Both the position numbers and the translations under genes were made by a program. A stretch of DNA of 64,000 bases, taken from contig SEHB01000007.1 of the NCBI GenBank assembly GCA_004143945.1, positions 141,287-205,286 of the forward strand. Reading direction: 5' to 3'. The notes under the pieces are model-generated. The model was not told the DNA's origin. It did not search any database and worked only from the letters and a program-made list of their open reading frames with translations. The first letter of the stretch is position 1. The number at the start of each line of letters is the position of its first letter. Positions 9,235 through 18,231 of this stretch are shown here, piece by piece. This stretch comes from Lysobacteraceae bacterium. Its GTDB lineage: Bacteria; Pseudomonadota; Gammaproteobacteria; Xanthomonadales; Rhodanobacteraceae.

Positions 9235-12129
9235 GTGAAGCGACGCGTAGCCTGGCTGATGGGCCTGCTGCTGGTGCCGGCTGCCGCATCCGCTGTGCCA
9301 CCGGAGTGCCTCGCAGGCGCGTCGCCGGCTGCGTGGGCCGAGGCGTTCGAACGCTGGTGGCTCGCGGGTCGACTGCACGAAGGCGGTGCGCGGCAGTGTC
9401 TCGACCGCCTGCGCGCAGCCGAAGGCGACTCCGCCGCGAACCGCTTGCGACAGGCGCGCAGGCACGCCGCCTCGGGCGACTTCGATGCGGCACTCGCGCT
9501 GGCCGAAACCGAGACCCAGCGCGCCGACCTCGACGCGGTCGACCGCATCGACGCGGCCGTCACGCTTGCCGATCTCATGACCTGGCGCGACCGCCTCGAC
9601 GAAGCGCGCGCGCATGTGCGCATCGATCTCGCCGGCGCCGGGCGCTACCTGCGGCTGCGCGGGCTGCTCGTGCGCGCGCGCTTCACGGTGCTCGACCGCG
9701 ACACCACGCAATGCGTCGTCGACGCAGAGGGCGCGATCGCGGAAAGCCGCACGCAGTTCGCGGGTGACCCGAACGCGCTCGGGCATGCGCTGCTCTCGCT
9801 CGGGCTGTGCCAGCGCAACGGCGGCGACCACGGCGCGGCGCTCGCGACGCTGCAGCGCGCGCTCGACGTGGAACGTGCGGGCCCCGAGCCCGCCGGCAGC
9901 ACGCTGGTCGCGCACACGCTGGTGTCGCAGGCGCAGACCTGGAAGATCGCGGGCGACTACGAGCGCGCGGCGCGCGGTTACGACGAGGCACTGGCCTGGC
10001 TGCGCGCGCATCCGGAGCCGTTCGCCGCGCAGCTGAGTTCGCTGCTGCACGGCATGGCCAACCTCGATCGCGCCTCGACCGATCCGGCCTTGCGCGAGCG
10101 TTCGCTCGCCCGCTACGCGGAGGCGATCGAGACGGCCGGGCGCGTGTACGGCGCCGACTCGGAGCGCGTCTCGCACGTCTGGAACAACTACGGCAATGCA
10201 CTCGGCCTGGTCGGTCGCTGGGACGACGCGGTCGCGGCCTACAAGCGCGCGCTCGCGATCGCCGAGCGCAACGGCGAGGAGAATTCGGCCGCGATGATGC
10301 CGGTCTCGAACATCGCGATGGTGCGCATGTGGCAGAAGCGCTATGCCGATGCCGAGGCCGGTTTCCGCCGCAGCCTGCCGTCGAGCGTGGGCCAGCCGGC
10401 CGGCGCCGAAACCAGTTCGGTGTTCTCGCGCCTCGGCCTCGCGGCCGCGCTCTGGGGCCAGAGGCGGTTTTCCGAAGCCTACGCCGAGGCGGAACGCGCC
10501 GAACGCGACCGCCAACTCGCGCTCGCGCTTGCGCTTGCCTCGATGTCCGAAGCCTCCGCGATCCGTTACCAGGAAAAGCAGTGGCCGGGCCTCGACCTGG
10601 CGTTGGCGATCGCTGCCGCGAGCGATGATCCCGCACTGATCGCGCGTGCGTGGAGTCTGGCAATGGCCGCACGCGGGCAGGTGTCGGCGGGTATCGCGGC
10701 GCGCCTCGCGCAGGCACGCGCCGCACGCACGCCGGGCATCCGGGCACGCTACGAGGCCTGGCGTGAACATGGGGAGCGGCTGGCCGCACTGCGGCTCGAT
10801 GCTGCGGCGACGCCGGGGGCGTTACGCGCGGCGGAGGACGCCTTCGACGGCGCGGCCCAGGCGCTTGCGGTCGTGCTGCCCGGCGCCGAGGTCGCGCGCG
10901 ACGCGATCGACCCGGCCGAGCTTTTCGCGGCGCTGCAGCCGCTCCAGGCGAGCCTCGCCGCGTTCATTTCGACCGGCACGCTCGCACCCCACGAATACCA
11001 GCAGGGCATGCTCGATACGCGCCCACGCGAGGTGTATGCGTTCATCGCAACGCCCGGCCGGCCCCTGCGCCTCGTGCGTATCGCCGACGAACAGGTCGTC
11101 GGTGCGGCGGTGCAGACCTGGCGCGACGCCGCGGGCGATGCGACGACGCCATCGGCGGCGGTGCGGCGCGCCGGCGAGCGCGTGCGCCGCATCGTGTTCG
11201 ATCCACTCGGGATCGCGCCCGACGCGCGCCTGCTGCTCGTGCCCTACGGCGACCTGCACCAGCTCAATTTCGCGGCCTTGCCCGATGGCGAGGGTTATCT
11301 CGTCGATCGCGGGCTGCGCGCGCACGCATTGAACCACGAGCGCGAATTGCTGCAGCCGGCGCATTCTTCGGGCGAGCCGTTGCGCGTGCTGGCGGTCAGC
11401 GATCCGCGCTACGGCGATGCGATCGAGGGCGGCGCGGCGCGCGCGGATCCCTGCGGCGCATCCGGCTGGCGTGCGCTGCCCGGCACGCGCAAGGAAGTCG
11501 ATGCGATCGAGCGACTGCTGCCCGCATCGGTGCGCCTCACCGACCTGCGTGGCGCGGAGGCGATGAAGGCGCGCGTGGTCTCGGCTCTGCCCGGGCAGGA
11601 CATCGTGCACATCGCCGCGCATGGCCTGCGCCGTGACGTCGACTGCACGCCGGCTGCGCTCGCGCAGCGCGGCGCCGGCCTCGCGCCTGCGGATGCGCCG
11701 ACGGCATCGGGCCAGGGCGGGCTCGGCGTGCTCGTGCTCGCCGTCAGTGGACCGCAAGGCGCCGCACAGGCGTTCCTCGGCGAGCAGGACATCCTGCAGC
11801 TTTCGCTCGAAGGGACAGCATGGGTCGTTCTGTCGGCCTGCGACAGCGGGCTCGGCGACAGCCGCGCGTACGAAGGCGCATTCGGGTTGCGCCGCGCGTT
11901 CCGCCTCGCCGGCGCTCGCAGCGTGATCATGAGCCTGTGGCGCGTGGACGACGCGGCGACGGCGGACTGGATGGCTGCGCTCTACGCCGCGCGCCTGCGC
12001 GATCGCGCGAGCACGATCGACGCGATCGCCGCCGCGCAGCGTGCGACGCTCGCCGCCCGCCGCGCGGCCGGCCGCGACACGCATCCGTACTGGTGGGCCG
12101 GGTTCGTCGCGGCGGGCGACTGGCGCTGA
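9235..12129 (+). CDS. TPR-CHAT protein with predicted signal peptide (putative caspase-like protease)
   Basis: 964 aa from GTG 9235, which has GGGAGGG 7 nt upstream; the longer open frame to 8953 runs through REP-like repeats and is rejected. Residues 1-20 form a Sec-like signal (KRRVAWLMGLLLVPAAASA). TPR-like helical pairs fill about 60-480 (for example DYERAARGYDEALAWL, WDDAVAAYKRALAIAER). The CHAT domain occupies about 650-960 with the expected dyad: His796 in HIAAHG and Cys869 in LSACDSG. CHAT peptidases are caspase/separase relatives. Here the enzyme would act outside the cytoplasm if the signal is real. It lies 301 nt downstream of the ECF-kinase pair on the same strand. A role as effector or sensor of that pair is inference; substrate unknown. 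Confidence 0.88.
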   Translation: MKRRVAWLMGLLLVPAAASAVPPECLAGASPAAWAEAFERWWLAGRLHEGGARQCLDRLRAAEGDSAANRLRQARRHAASGDFDAALALAETETQRADLDAVDRIDAAVTLADLMTWRDRLDEARAHVRIDLAGAGRYLRLRGLLVRARFTVLDRDTTQCVVDAEGAIAESRTQFAGDPNALGHALLSLGLCQRNGGDHGAALATLQRALDVERAGPEPAGSTLVAHTLVSQAQTWKIAGDYERAARGYDEALAWLRAHPEPFAAQLSSLLHGMANLDRASTDPALRERSLARYAEAIETAGRVYGADSERVSHVWNNYGNALGLVGRWDDAVAAYKRALAIAERNGEENSAAMMPVSNIAMVRMWQKRYADAEAGFRRSLPSSVGQPAGAETSSVFSRLGLAAALWGQRRFSEAYAEAERAERDRQLALALALASMSEASAIRYQEKQWPGLDLALAIAAASDDPALIARAWSLAMAARGQVSAGIAARLAQARAARTPGIRARYEAWREHGERLAALRLDAAATPGALRAAEDAFDGAAQALAVVLPGAEVARDAIDPAELFAALQPLQASLAAFISTGTLAPHEYQQGMLDTRPREVYAFIATPGRPLRLVRIADEQVVGAAVQTWRDAAGDATTPSAAVRRAGERVRRIVFDPLGIAPDARLLLVPYGDLHQLNFAALPDGEGYLVDRGLRAHALNHERELLQPAHSSGEPLRVLAVSDPRYGDAIEGGAARADPCGASGWRALPGTRKEVDAIERLLPASVRLTDLRGAEAMKARVVSALPGQDIVHIAAHGLRRDVDCTPAALAQRGAGLAPADAPTASGQGGLGVLVLAVSGPQGAAQAFLGEQDILQLSLEGTAWVVLSACDSGLGDSRAYEGAFGLRRAFRLAGARSVIMSLWRVDDAATADWMAALYAARLRDRASTIDAIAAAQRATLAARRAAGRDTHPYWWAGFVAAGDWR

Positions 12130-12487
12130 TCCCGCATTCGACCGCGAGCGGCACGATCGCGAGCGTCCCTTCGCCACTTGGCCGCGTCGTAGGGTTTCGC
12201 GAATTCGCCAATCGCGCCTGCCGAAGCCCCTGTGGGAGCGGCGAAGCCGCGACCGTCCCGCCGCAACGTGGACGCGTCATCGCGCGGTTTCGCGCCTTCG
12301 TCGACCGCGCCTGCGGCGCTGCTACGGGGGGTGGTCGCCGCATTCGGCAAGCATTTCGTCACCGTGCCACGATGGCCGCGCGTGTGCGTGAGGAGTCGCG
12401 ACGCGGGCTTGCTGCATGCCCGGCGCGAGTGGCCGGATTGCCGCAATCGGTCGCGCGTGGCACTGTGCCGGCGCGGCGGAGGGAAAC
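12130..12487. repeat. REP-like repeat cluster downstream of the CHAT gene
   Basis: No gene apart from the leader of the next one. It contains at least three REP-like units in alternating orientation: 12192-12224 (minus), 12229-12257 (plus; TGTGGGAGCGGCGAAGCCGC) and 12283-12328 (minus). They match the two sub-types seen at 8982-9143. The copies on both sides place the CHAT gene between REP clusters. The last 60 nt lead into a GGAGGG ribosome binding site at 12478-12483 for the GTG start at 12488. No promoter could be assigned with confidence. Confidence 0.65.
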
Positions 12488-13039
12488 GTGGCGGAAATCA
12501 CCGAACTGATCGGCCAGGCGCGCGGCGGCGACGCGCAGGCATCCGAGCGCCTGTTCGCGGTGCTCTATGACGAATTGCGCCGGCTCGCGGCTGGGCAACT
12601 GCGCGGTGAGGACGCGATGCGCGCGACCTCGCTCGTGCACGAGGCCTATCTCAAGCTCGCACACCACGGCGCGCTCGAGGTCAACGATCGCGGGCATTAC
12701 TTCGCGGTCGCTGCGCGCGTGATGCGCCAGATCGTGATCGACCACGTGCGCGCGCGATCCGCGCAGCGCCGCGGCGGCGGCCAGCCGATCGCGTCGCTCG
12801 ACACCACCGCGATGCAGGCGGCTGCGGCCGAGCGCGACGACGAGGTGCTCGCGCTCGACGCGGCGCTCGTGCGCCTTGCGCAGATCGACGCGCCGCTCGC
12901 CGCGCTGGTCGAGATGCGCTTCTATGCGGGACTCGAGCTCAGCGAGATCGCTGGCGTGCAGGACCGTTCGGAACGCTCGCTCAAGCGCGACTGGCGCCGG
13001 GCGCGCGCGTTCCTGCAGCGCGAGATGACCGCGGCCTGA
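12488..13039 (+). CDS. ECF sigma factor, TIGR02999-like
   Basis: 183 aa from GTG 12488, chosen because GGAGGG sits 4 nt upstream; an in-frame ATG at 12416 lacks this. Sigma-2 contains TSLVHEAYLKL and HYFAVAARVMRQIVIDHVR, strings typical of the TIGR02999 ECF subfamily. Sigma-4 with its helix-turn-helix follows at about 115-178 (LSEIAGVQDRSERSLKRDW). Members of this family often lie beside TPR-containing Ser/Thr kinases, as does the relative at 38386-38964 in this window, but this copy has none adjacent. The next gene, 160 nt away, encodes an exported beta-helix protein and may be a target (inference). No anti-sigma factor gene is adjacent. Confidence 0.9.
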   Translation: MAEITELIGQARGGDAQASERLFAVLYDELRRLAAGQLRGEDAMRATSLVHEAYLKLAHHGALEVNDRGHYFAVAARVMRQIVIDHVRARSAQRRGGGQPIASLDTTAMQAAAAERDDEVLALDAALVRLAQIDAPLAALVEMRFYAGLELSEIAGVQDRSERSLKRDWRRARAFLQREMTAA

Positions 13040-13199
13040 CGGAATTCGCAGCCTTGCAGGCCGCAAGCGCGCAGCGCGGCCTGCCCCGGTCCACCCGGGT
13101 GGCCAGCGACCTGCCACCCGTCAGCCCGCACCGCGCCGGCGTGGCCCCTGCGTGCGCGTCCCTGCGTGGATACTCCCATTCCATCCCGGTCGTCGATTC

Positions 13200-14747
13200 A
13201 TGATGCGATTCTTCCTGCTCGTTCCGTTCGCGCTTGCGCTCGCCGCGCCGGCGACGGCCGATGTGTTCGACGTGACGCGCGCGGACGATCCCGTGCCGGA
13301 CGGCTGCCTCGCCGCCGATTGCTCGCTGCGCGAAGCGCTCGAGGCCGCGCAGGCGACGCCCGGGCCGGACACGATCCTGCTCGGCGCGGGCCAGTACTTC
13401 GTCACGCGCGGCGACCTCGCGGTGTTCGGCAACGTGACGATCGAAGGCGCCGGGCGCGACGCCACCGATCTCGTCGCAAGCGGGTCCCCCGCGGCGATGC
13501 GCGTGGCGGCGCAATCGCGCTTCGTGTTGCGCGATCTCGCCTGGGCCGCGATCGGTGGCACCGCGGTCGCCGGCGATGCCGACCAGGCTTCGATCACGCT
13601 CGAACGCGTCGACGTACCCGTCGGCGAAGTCGTCATCGGCACGGGGTCGGGCGGGGAAGGCGACCTGCAGGTCCGGCACGCGGAGATCGGCCAGGTCGTG
13701 GGTTGCCTGGTGGCAGACGGCGTGTGCGAAGTGTCCGACAGCCGCACCGGCTTCATCGCGGCGATGGGCGAGCGCGTCGCGCTGCACGTGTCGCGCTGCG
13801 AGACCACCCGCAGCGAAGCGGGCGTGATCGCCTACGGCGGCGGCACGGTGCTGGTCGAGGACAGCACGATCCGCGGCGCGGCGCGGCCGCTCGAGGTGCT
13901 GCAGTTCGGCGTTCCCGAAGCGACCGACGTCATCGTCCGCCGCACGCGCTTCATCGGCAACACCGGCCCCTTGCGCGTGCAGCGCGCGGCCACGGTGCGC
14001 ATGGACGACGTCGAGTTCCGTGACAACGTGGTCGCCGGCGACAGCCTCGCCGAGGGCGATCCGGCCGTGCTGCTCGCCGATGCCGGCGCAGCATGGCGCA
14101 TCAATCGCGCGCTGTTCGTCGGCAACCGCGGCGGGTCGGGCCTCGATGGCGCGGTCGTGCGCGTGCTCGGCGGCGCGAACGTCGTGATGAACCAGGTCAC
14201 CTTCGACGACAACACCTTCCATCCCGATGCCGGTTCCGGATTCGGCCACTCGATCGGCGTGTACGCGAACAGCGCGGAGGCGACGGTCTTCTGGCTGTTC
14301 CACGCGACGTTGCGCGCGGCGCCTTCGCTGCCCGCCGGGACGCAGGGATCGGTGCTCACGGTGCGTGGAGGCACCGCGAACGTGCGCGTGTTCAACAGCC
14401 TGGTCCATGGCAGTTGTGCGTTCGGCGGCGGCGGCGTGCTGTTCCAGGCCGAAGGCAACATCGAATCGCCCGGCGATACCTGCGGCCTCGACGGCAGCAA
14501 CGAAGTCGACGTTGCCCCGATCCAGTTGCACCTGGGTGCGCTCGGCGACCATGGCGGCTTCACGCACACCTACCTGCCGGCGCTCGGCAGTGCGATGATC
14601 GACCAAGCGAAGGCGACCTGGTGCCTGTTCGCGGCGCTCGACCAGCGTCGCCATCTGCGCCCCGTCGATGGCGAATCCTGCGACATCGGCGCGGTCGAAG
14701 CCGGCGCGCCGAGCGACTCGCTTTTCGCAGACGGTTTCGACGTTTGA
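13200..14747 (+). CDS. Exported CSLREA-type beta-helix protein with FADGFD C-terminus
   Basis: 515 aa from ATG 13200 (a second ATG follows immediately). The Sec signal MMRFFLLVPFALALAAPATA is followed by the N-terminal motif CSLREAL (residues 41-47) that marks a family of bacterial exported parallel beta-helix proteins. The body has rungs such as VTIEGAGRDATDL, VLVEDSTIRG, VNQVTFDDNTF-like strands and a final DIGAVEAG segment. The tail SDSLFADGFDV and stop matches the C-terminal signature of the first gene cluster, although this gene is on the other strand. It is likely secreted or surface-bound; no catalytic site was recognised. The ECF gene upstream is on the same strand. Confidence 0.85.
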   Translation: MMRFFLLVPFALALAAPATADVFDVTRADDPVPDGCLAADCSLREALEAAQATPGPDTILLGAGQYFVTRGDLAVFGNVTIEGAGRDATDLVASGSPAAMRVAAQSRFVLRDLAWAAIGGTAVAGDADQASITLERVDVPVGEVVIGTGSGGEGDLQVRHAEIGQVVGCLVADGVCEVSDSRTGFIAAMGERVALHVSRCETTRSEAGVIAYGGGTVLVEDSTIRGAARPLEVLQFGVPEATDVIVRRTRFIGNTGPLRVQRAATVRMDDVEFRDNVVAGDSLAEGDPAVLLADAGAAWRINRALFVGNRGGSGLDGAVVRVLGGANVVMNQVTFDDNTFHPDAGSGFGHSIGVYANSAEATVFWLFHATLRAAPSLPAGTQGSVLTVRGGTANVRVFNSLVHGSCAFGGGGVLFQAEGNIESPGDTCGLDGSNEVDVAPIQLHLGALGDHGGFTHTYLPALGSAMIDQAKATWCLFAALDQRRHLRPVDGESCDIGAVEAGAPSDSLFADGFDV

Positions 14748-14865
14748 GCTGAATGCGCGCCGTATCGGGTAGCTGAAGCCGCGACGCGCTCACTCACCTC
14801 AGGTTCAATCCACGCGCCGGATCGTGGTCGGCGGCGCGACCGCGCCGTCGAAGCGAGAACGTTCC

Positions 14866-16284
14866 ATGCCGCACCCCTCAGCCACGCTCGCCGCGTGCGC
14901 GATCGCGCTCGCACTGGTCGCCGCGTGCTCGACGCGCCCGGTCGCGAACGCGACGCAGCCTTACGGGAGCGACCCGCAGCTGGTCGCGCCGCAGCGCGCA
15001 CGACTGGTGCCGACCGTGAACATCGCGCCTGCACGCGGCTGGCCGGAAGGCGGGCACCCGCAGCCGGCCGCGGGCCTTGCGGTCGCGCCGTTCGCGTGCG
15101 GGCTCGCGCACCCTCGGTGGTTGCACGTGTTGCCGAACGGTGACGTGCTCGTCGCGGAGACCGATGCGCCCGTGCGCACGGAGGACAACCAGGGGCTGCG
15201 CGGCTGGATCATGAAGCGCGTGATGAAGCGCGCGGGATCGGGTACGCCGAGTGCCGACCGCATCCGGCTGCTTCGCGACGCCGATCGCGACGGCGTCGCC
15301 GAGTTCCAGCCGGTTTTCATCGCCGGTCTCCACTCGCCGTTCGGCATGGCGCTGGTGGCAGACGCGCTGTATGTCGCGAACACCGACGCGCTGCTGCGGT
15401 TCGCGTACCGCGAAGGCGCGACGTCGATCGAGACCGCGGCGACGCGCGTCGCCGTGCTGCCCGGCGGCGACCTCAACCATCACTGGACCAAGAGCCTCGT
15501 CGCGAGGCCCGACGGACGGCGGCTCTACGTCGGCGTCGGCTCCAACAGCAACATCGCGGAGAACGGCATCGAGCAGGAGCGCGATCGCGCCGCGATCCTC
15601 GAGATCGATCCGGCCGACGGCGCCACGCGCGTGTTCGCGTCCGGCCTGCGCAATCCGGTCGGCATGGCCTGGGAGCCGCACTCCGGCGCGCTCTGGGTCG
15701 CGGTCAACGAACGTGACGAACTCGGCGACGACCTCGTGCCCGACTACATGACGTCGGTGCGCGAGGGCGGCTTCTACGGTTGGCCCTGGAGTTACTGGGG
15801 CAACCACGTCGACGCACGCGTCCAGCCGCAGCGCGCGGATCTGGTCGCGCGCGCGATCGCGCCGGACTACGCGCTCGGCGCGCACACCGCCTCGCTCGGC
15901 CTCGCGTTCGCGCACGGCGATGCGTTGCCCGCGCGTTTCCGCGCGGGCGCGTTCGTCGGCCAGCACGGATCGTGGAACCGGCGTGTTCCGAGTGGCTACA
16001 AGGTCGTGTTCGTGCCCTTCATCGCCGGCAAGCCCGCAGGCCCGCCCGAAGACGTGCTCGGCGGGTTCCTCGATGGTGACGGCGACGCCTACGGCCGTCC
16101 GGTCGGTGTCGAGATCGCGCGCGATGGTGCGCTGCTCGTCGCCGACGACGTCGGAGGGTGCGTCTGGCGCGTATATGCGTCCGCGGCCGAACAGCGTACG
16201 GGCGAGGCGCAGGCGGCCGCGCTGGGCGCTGACGCCTTGCGCCGCGCGCAACGGCCTCAGTCGAATGAGTCGACGAACAGGTAG
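14866..16284 (+). CDS. Sorbosone dehydrogenase-like PQQ-type lipoprotein
   Basis: 472 aa from ATG 14866. The N-terminus is a lipoprotein signal with Cys21 in VAAC, so the protein should be lipid-anchored in the periplasm. The rest is a six-bladed propeller of the soluble glucose/sorbosone dehydrogenase type. Diagnostic strings include DLNHHWTKSL, SGLRNPVGMAWEP, ERDELGDDLVPDY and GGFYGWPWSYWGNH. Family members oxidise sugars or aldoses with PQQ, but many remain untested, so the substrate is open. There is no PQQ biosynthesis gene in the window. The 3' end overlaps the convergent delta-60 gene by 28 nt (16257-16284). Confidence 0.85.
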   Translation: MPHPSATLAACAIALALVAACSTRPVANATQPYGSDPQLVAPQRARLVPTVNIAPARGWPEGGHPQPAAGLAVAPFACGLAHPRWLHVLPNGDVLVAETDAPVRTEDNQGLRGWIMKRVMKRAGSGTPSADRIRLLRDADRDGVAEFQPVFIAGLHSPFGMALVADALYVANTDALLRFAYREGATSIETAATRVAVLPGGDLNHHWTKSLVARPDGRRLYVGVGSNSNIAENGIEQERDRAAILEIDPADGATRVFASGLRNPVGMAWEPHSGALWVAVNERDELGDDLVPDYMTSVREGGFYGWPWSYWGNHVDARVQPQRADLVARAIAPDYALGAHTASLGLAFAHGDALPARFRAGAFVGQHGSWNRRVPSGYKVVFVPFIAGKPAGPPEDVLGGFLDGDGDAYGRPVGVEIARDGALLVADDVGGCVWRVYASAAEQRTGEAQAAALGADALRRAQRPQSNESTNR

Positions 16285-17633
16285 TCCGACTGCAACCGCA
16301 GCGCAAACGCGTCGAAATCCGTCCCGCGATCGGCGTAGCCCGCGATCACGGGCTTGCCGGCGCTGAATGCGAGCGCGCTGGCCATGTCGGTATCCGGCCC
16401 CAGTTCGAATCGCACGACGCCATTGCCATCGAATCCCGGATCGAGGCTGCCGTTCGCGCGCAGGCGCGCGACCAGCACGTCGGTGCCACCGCCGGTGGGC
16501 TGGATCTTGCCGGTCGCGAGGATGCGGCCATCGCCGCGCAGCGCGAGCGCGTCGATGCGCGTGCCGTTCTCGAGATCGAGCGGACGCAGCCCGCCGATGC
16601 CGAAGCCCGTGTCGAGCGTGCCGTTCGCGCGCACGCGCACGATGCCGGCAGCCATGCCGTCCAGATCCTCGTCGACGGTCAGCGCCAGCAGCAGCGAGCC
16701 GTCGCGGTCGGCGGCGAGCGCATTGCTGATCCAGCCACCCTGCGGCGGCGCGGATGGCACGTCGACGAGGCGCACGTAGCCGGTGCCGATGCCGAACGAC
16801 GCATCGGGCGAGCCGTCCGGCAGGAAGCGCGCGAGCAGCGGCACGTGCGCGGTGTTGGAGAGATCGCCGTCCCAGCCCGCGAGCACGATGCGTGCGTCCG
16901 CATCGAGCGCGATCGATTTGAACTGCGAGGGCCACGGCACCGGCAGCGACGCCCAGCCTGCGTCGCCGAACGCGGGGTCGGGCACGCCCTCGGCATCGAC
17001 GCGAAGCACGATCGCGCTGCGCTGCTGCGGCGCGGTATCACCCCAGCCACCGAACAGGACCTTGCCATCGCGCTGGCGCGCGACGAACCGGATGTCGATG
17101 TCGGCCAGCGGCCACGGTGCCGACGCGATCACGCGACGGCCATTCGAGCCGAACGCGGGATCGGCATTTCCGGCCGCGGTGAGCCGGACCAGCGCGGGCG
17201 CGGAGGCGTTGCCCGGCATTTCCGCGGTGCCGAGCATCATCAGGCGCGAACCGGGCAGCACGAATGCGCCGAGCGCGATATCCGCGCCTTCCTCGACGAG
17301 GTCGATCTGGATCGTGCGCAGGCCCTGGAAACCGAAGCTGGAATCTGCGCTGCCGTCTGCGCGGAACTTCGCCGCGGCGAAGCGATAGTCGAAGCTTCCA
17401 CTGGCGGTCGCAGCCGCAGTGACGAACACGGCACCCGCCGGATCCACGGCGAGCTGCACGCGCGTGGTCGAAAGCGTGGCCCAGTGCGCGTAGGCGACGC
17501 CGCCGCCGAACGCAGGATCGAGGTCCCCGTCCGCAGCGCGCGCGAGGGCGATGCCGGTCAGCACGGCCAGTGCGAGCGAGCCGGCAACGCGGGCTACGGG
17601 CGAAAAGCGGCGGGTGTTCGACACGGGCGACAT
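16257..17633 (-). CDS. Exported delta-60 repeat protein with LFVDSFD C-terminus
   Basis: 458 aa from ATG 17633, with AGGAAG 4 nt upstream. A signal peptide (ending near LARAADG) precedes repeats of the delta-60 type: blocks of about 55-60 residues with the pattern 'lDpsFG..G', e.g. GDLDPAFGGG, GNADPAFGSNGR, GVPDPAFGDAGW, GSPDASFGIG, GTLDTGFGIGG and GSLDPGFDGNG. These probably form a beta-propeller. The tail is LQSDYLFVDSFD, and its paralogue at 18232-19632 ends LQSDRIFADGLEP. The gene is the last of a minus-strand series (19710, 18232, 17698, 16257) and converges on the dehydrogenase gene. The function is unknown; delta-60 proteins are usually predicted to be extracellular. Confidence 0.88.
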   Translation of the reverse strand: MSPVSNTRRFSPVARVAGSLALAVLTGIALARAADGDLDPAFGGGVAYAHWATLSTTRVQLAVDPAGAVFVTAAATASGSFDYRFAAAKFRADGSADSSFGFQGLRTIQIDLVEEGADIALGAFVLPGSRLMMLGTAEMPGNASAPALVRLTAAGNADPAFGSNGRRVIASAPWPLADIDIRFVARQRDGKVLFGGWGDTAPQQRSAIVLRVDAEGVPDPAFGDAGWASLPVPWPSQFKSIALDADARIVLAGWDGDLSNTAHVPLLARFLPDGSPDASFGIGTGYVRLVDVPSAPPQGGWISNALAADRDGSLLLALTVDEDLDGMAAGIVRVRANGTLDTGFGIGGLRPLDLENGTRIDALALRGDGRILATGKIQPTGGGTDVLVARLRANGSLDPGFDGNGVVRFELGPDTDMASALAFSAGKPVIAGYADRGTDFDAFALRLQSDYLFVDSFD

Positions 17634-17697
17634 GCAGCTTCCTCGCAAATCCTGCCACGGAGCGGGCAGCCCCGTGGCAGGGCCGTACGCGATGCGC

Positions 17698-18093
17698 TCA
17701 GGCGGCGCTGGCGCGCGCGGGGGCGGTCGCCGCAGGTGGCGCGCCGAAGCGGTTCGTGCCCGGCGTGCCCGCGACGAAGCCGTTGAACACCAGCGCGATC
17801 AGGCCGCCGACCAAGGGCACCAGGTTGATCAGGATCCACCAGGCCGACTTGTCGACATCGTGCCAGCGCTTGGCCTGGATCGCGAGTGCGGGCCACAGGA
17901 ACAGCAGGCCAGCGACAGCCATCGCGGTGCTCATGCCGCCGGCGGCGGCCGTCGGATCGGCACCGTTGAACATGCTCATCACGCTGGCGCCGCCGAGCAC
18001 GCCGAACAGCACCAGCGATGCGACGACGAGGGCCCAGTAGGGTCCACGGCCGACCCGCCCTTCGAACGAGAACAACAGGTGTTTCAGGTCCAC
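17698..18093 (-). CDS. DUF805 family inner-membrane protein
   Basis: 131 aa from GTG 18093 behind GGAAG. It is a small DUF805 (YhaH/YhaI-like) membrane protein with about four hydrophobic segments. It shows the family marks F.GR.gR..yW near the N-terminus (FSFEGRVGRGPYWALVV) and AKRWHDVDKSAWW in the middle. The C-terminal 20 residues are Ala/Pro-rich. DUF805 proteins have no established biochemical role. It sits between two delta-60 repeat genes on the same strand, 64 nt from the downstream one and 138 nt from the upstream one, which suggests co-transcription. Whether it helps those exported proteins is speculation. Confidence 0.9.
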   Translation of the reverse strand: MDLKHLLFSFEGRVGRGPYWALVVASLVLFGVLGGASVMSMFNGADPTAAAGGMSTAMAVAGLLFLWPALAIQAKRWHDVDKSAWWILINLVPLVGGLIALVFNGFVAGTPGTNRFGAPPAATAPARASAA

Positions 18094-18231
18094 GGCTTCC
18101 TCTCCCAGATGGGGACGCGGCGGAGTGCCGCGTCATGCACTACCACGGCCGCGCGCGGCGTCCGGGGCCAACATCCGAACACCGGGCCGCACGCGATCGA
18201 ACGCCGCCCGGCGCTCCCGCCTGCCGGGCGC

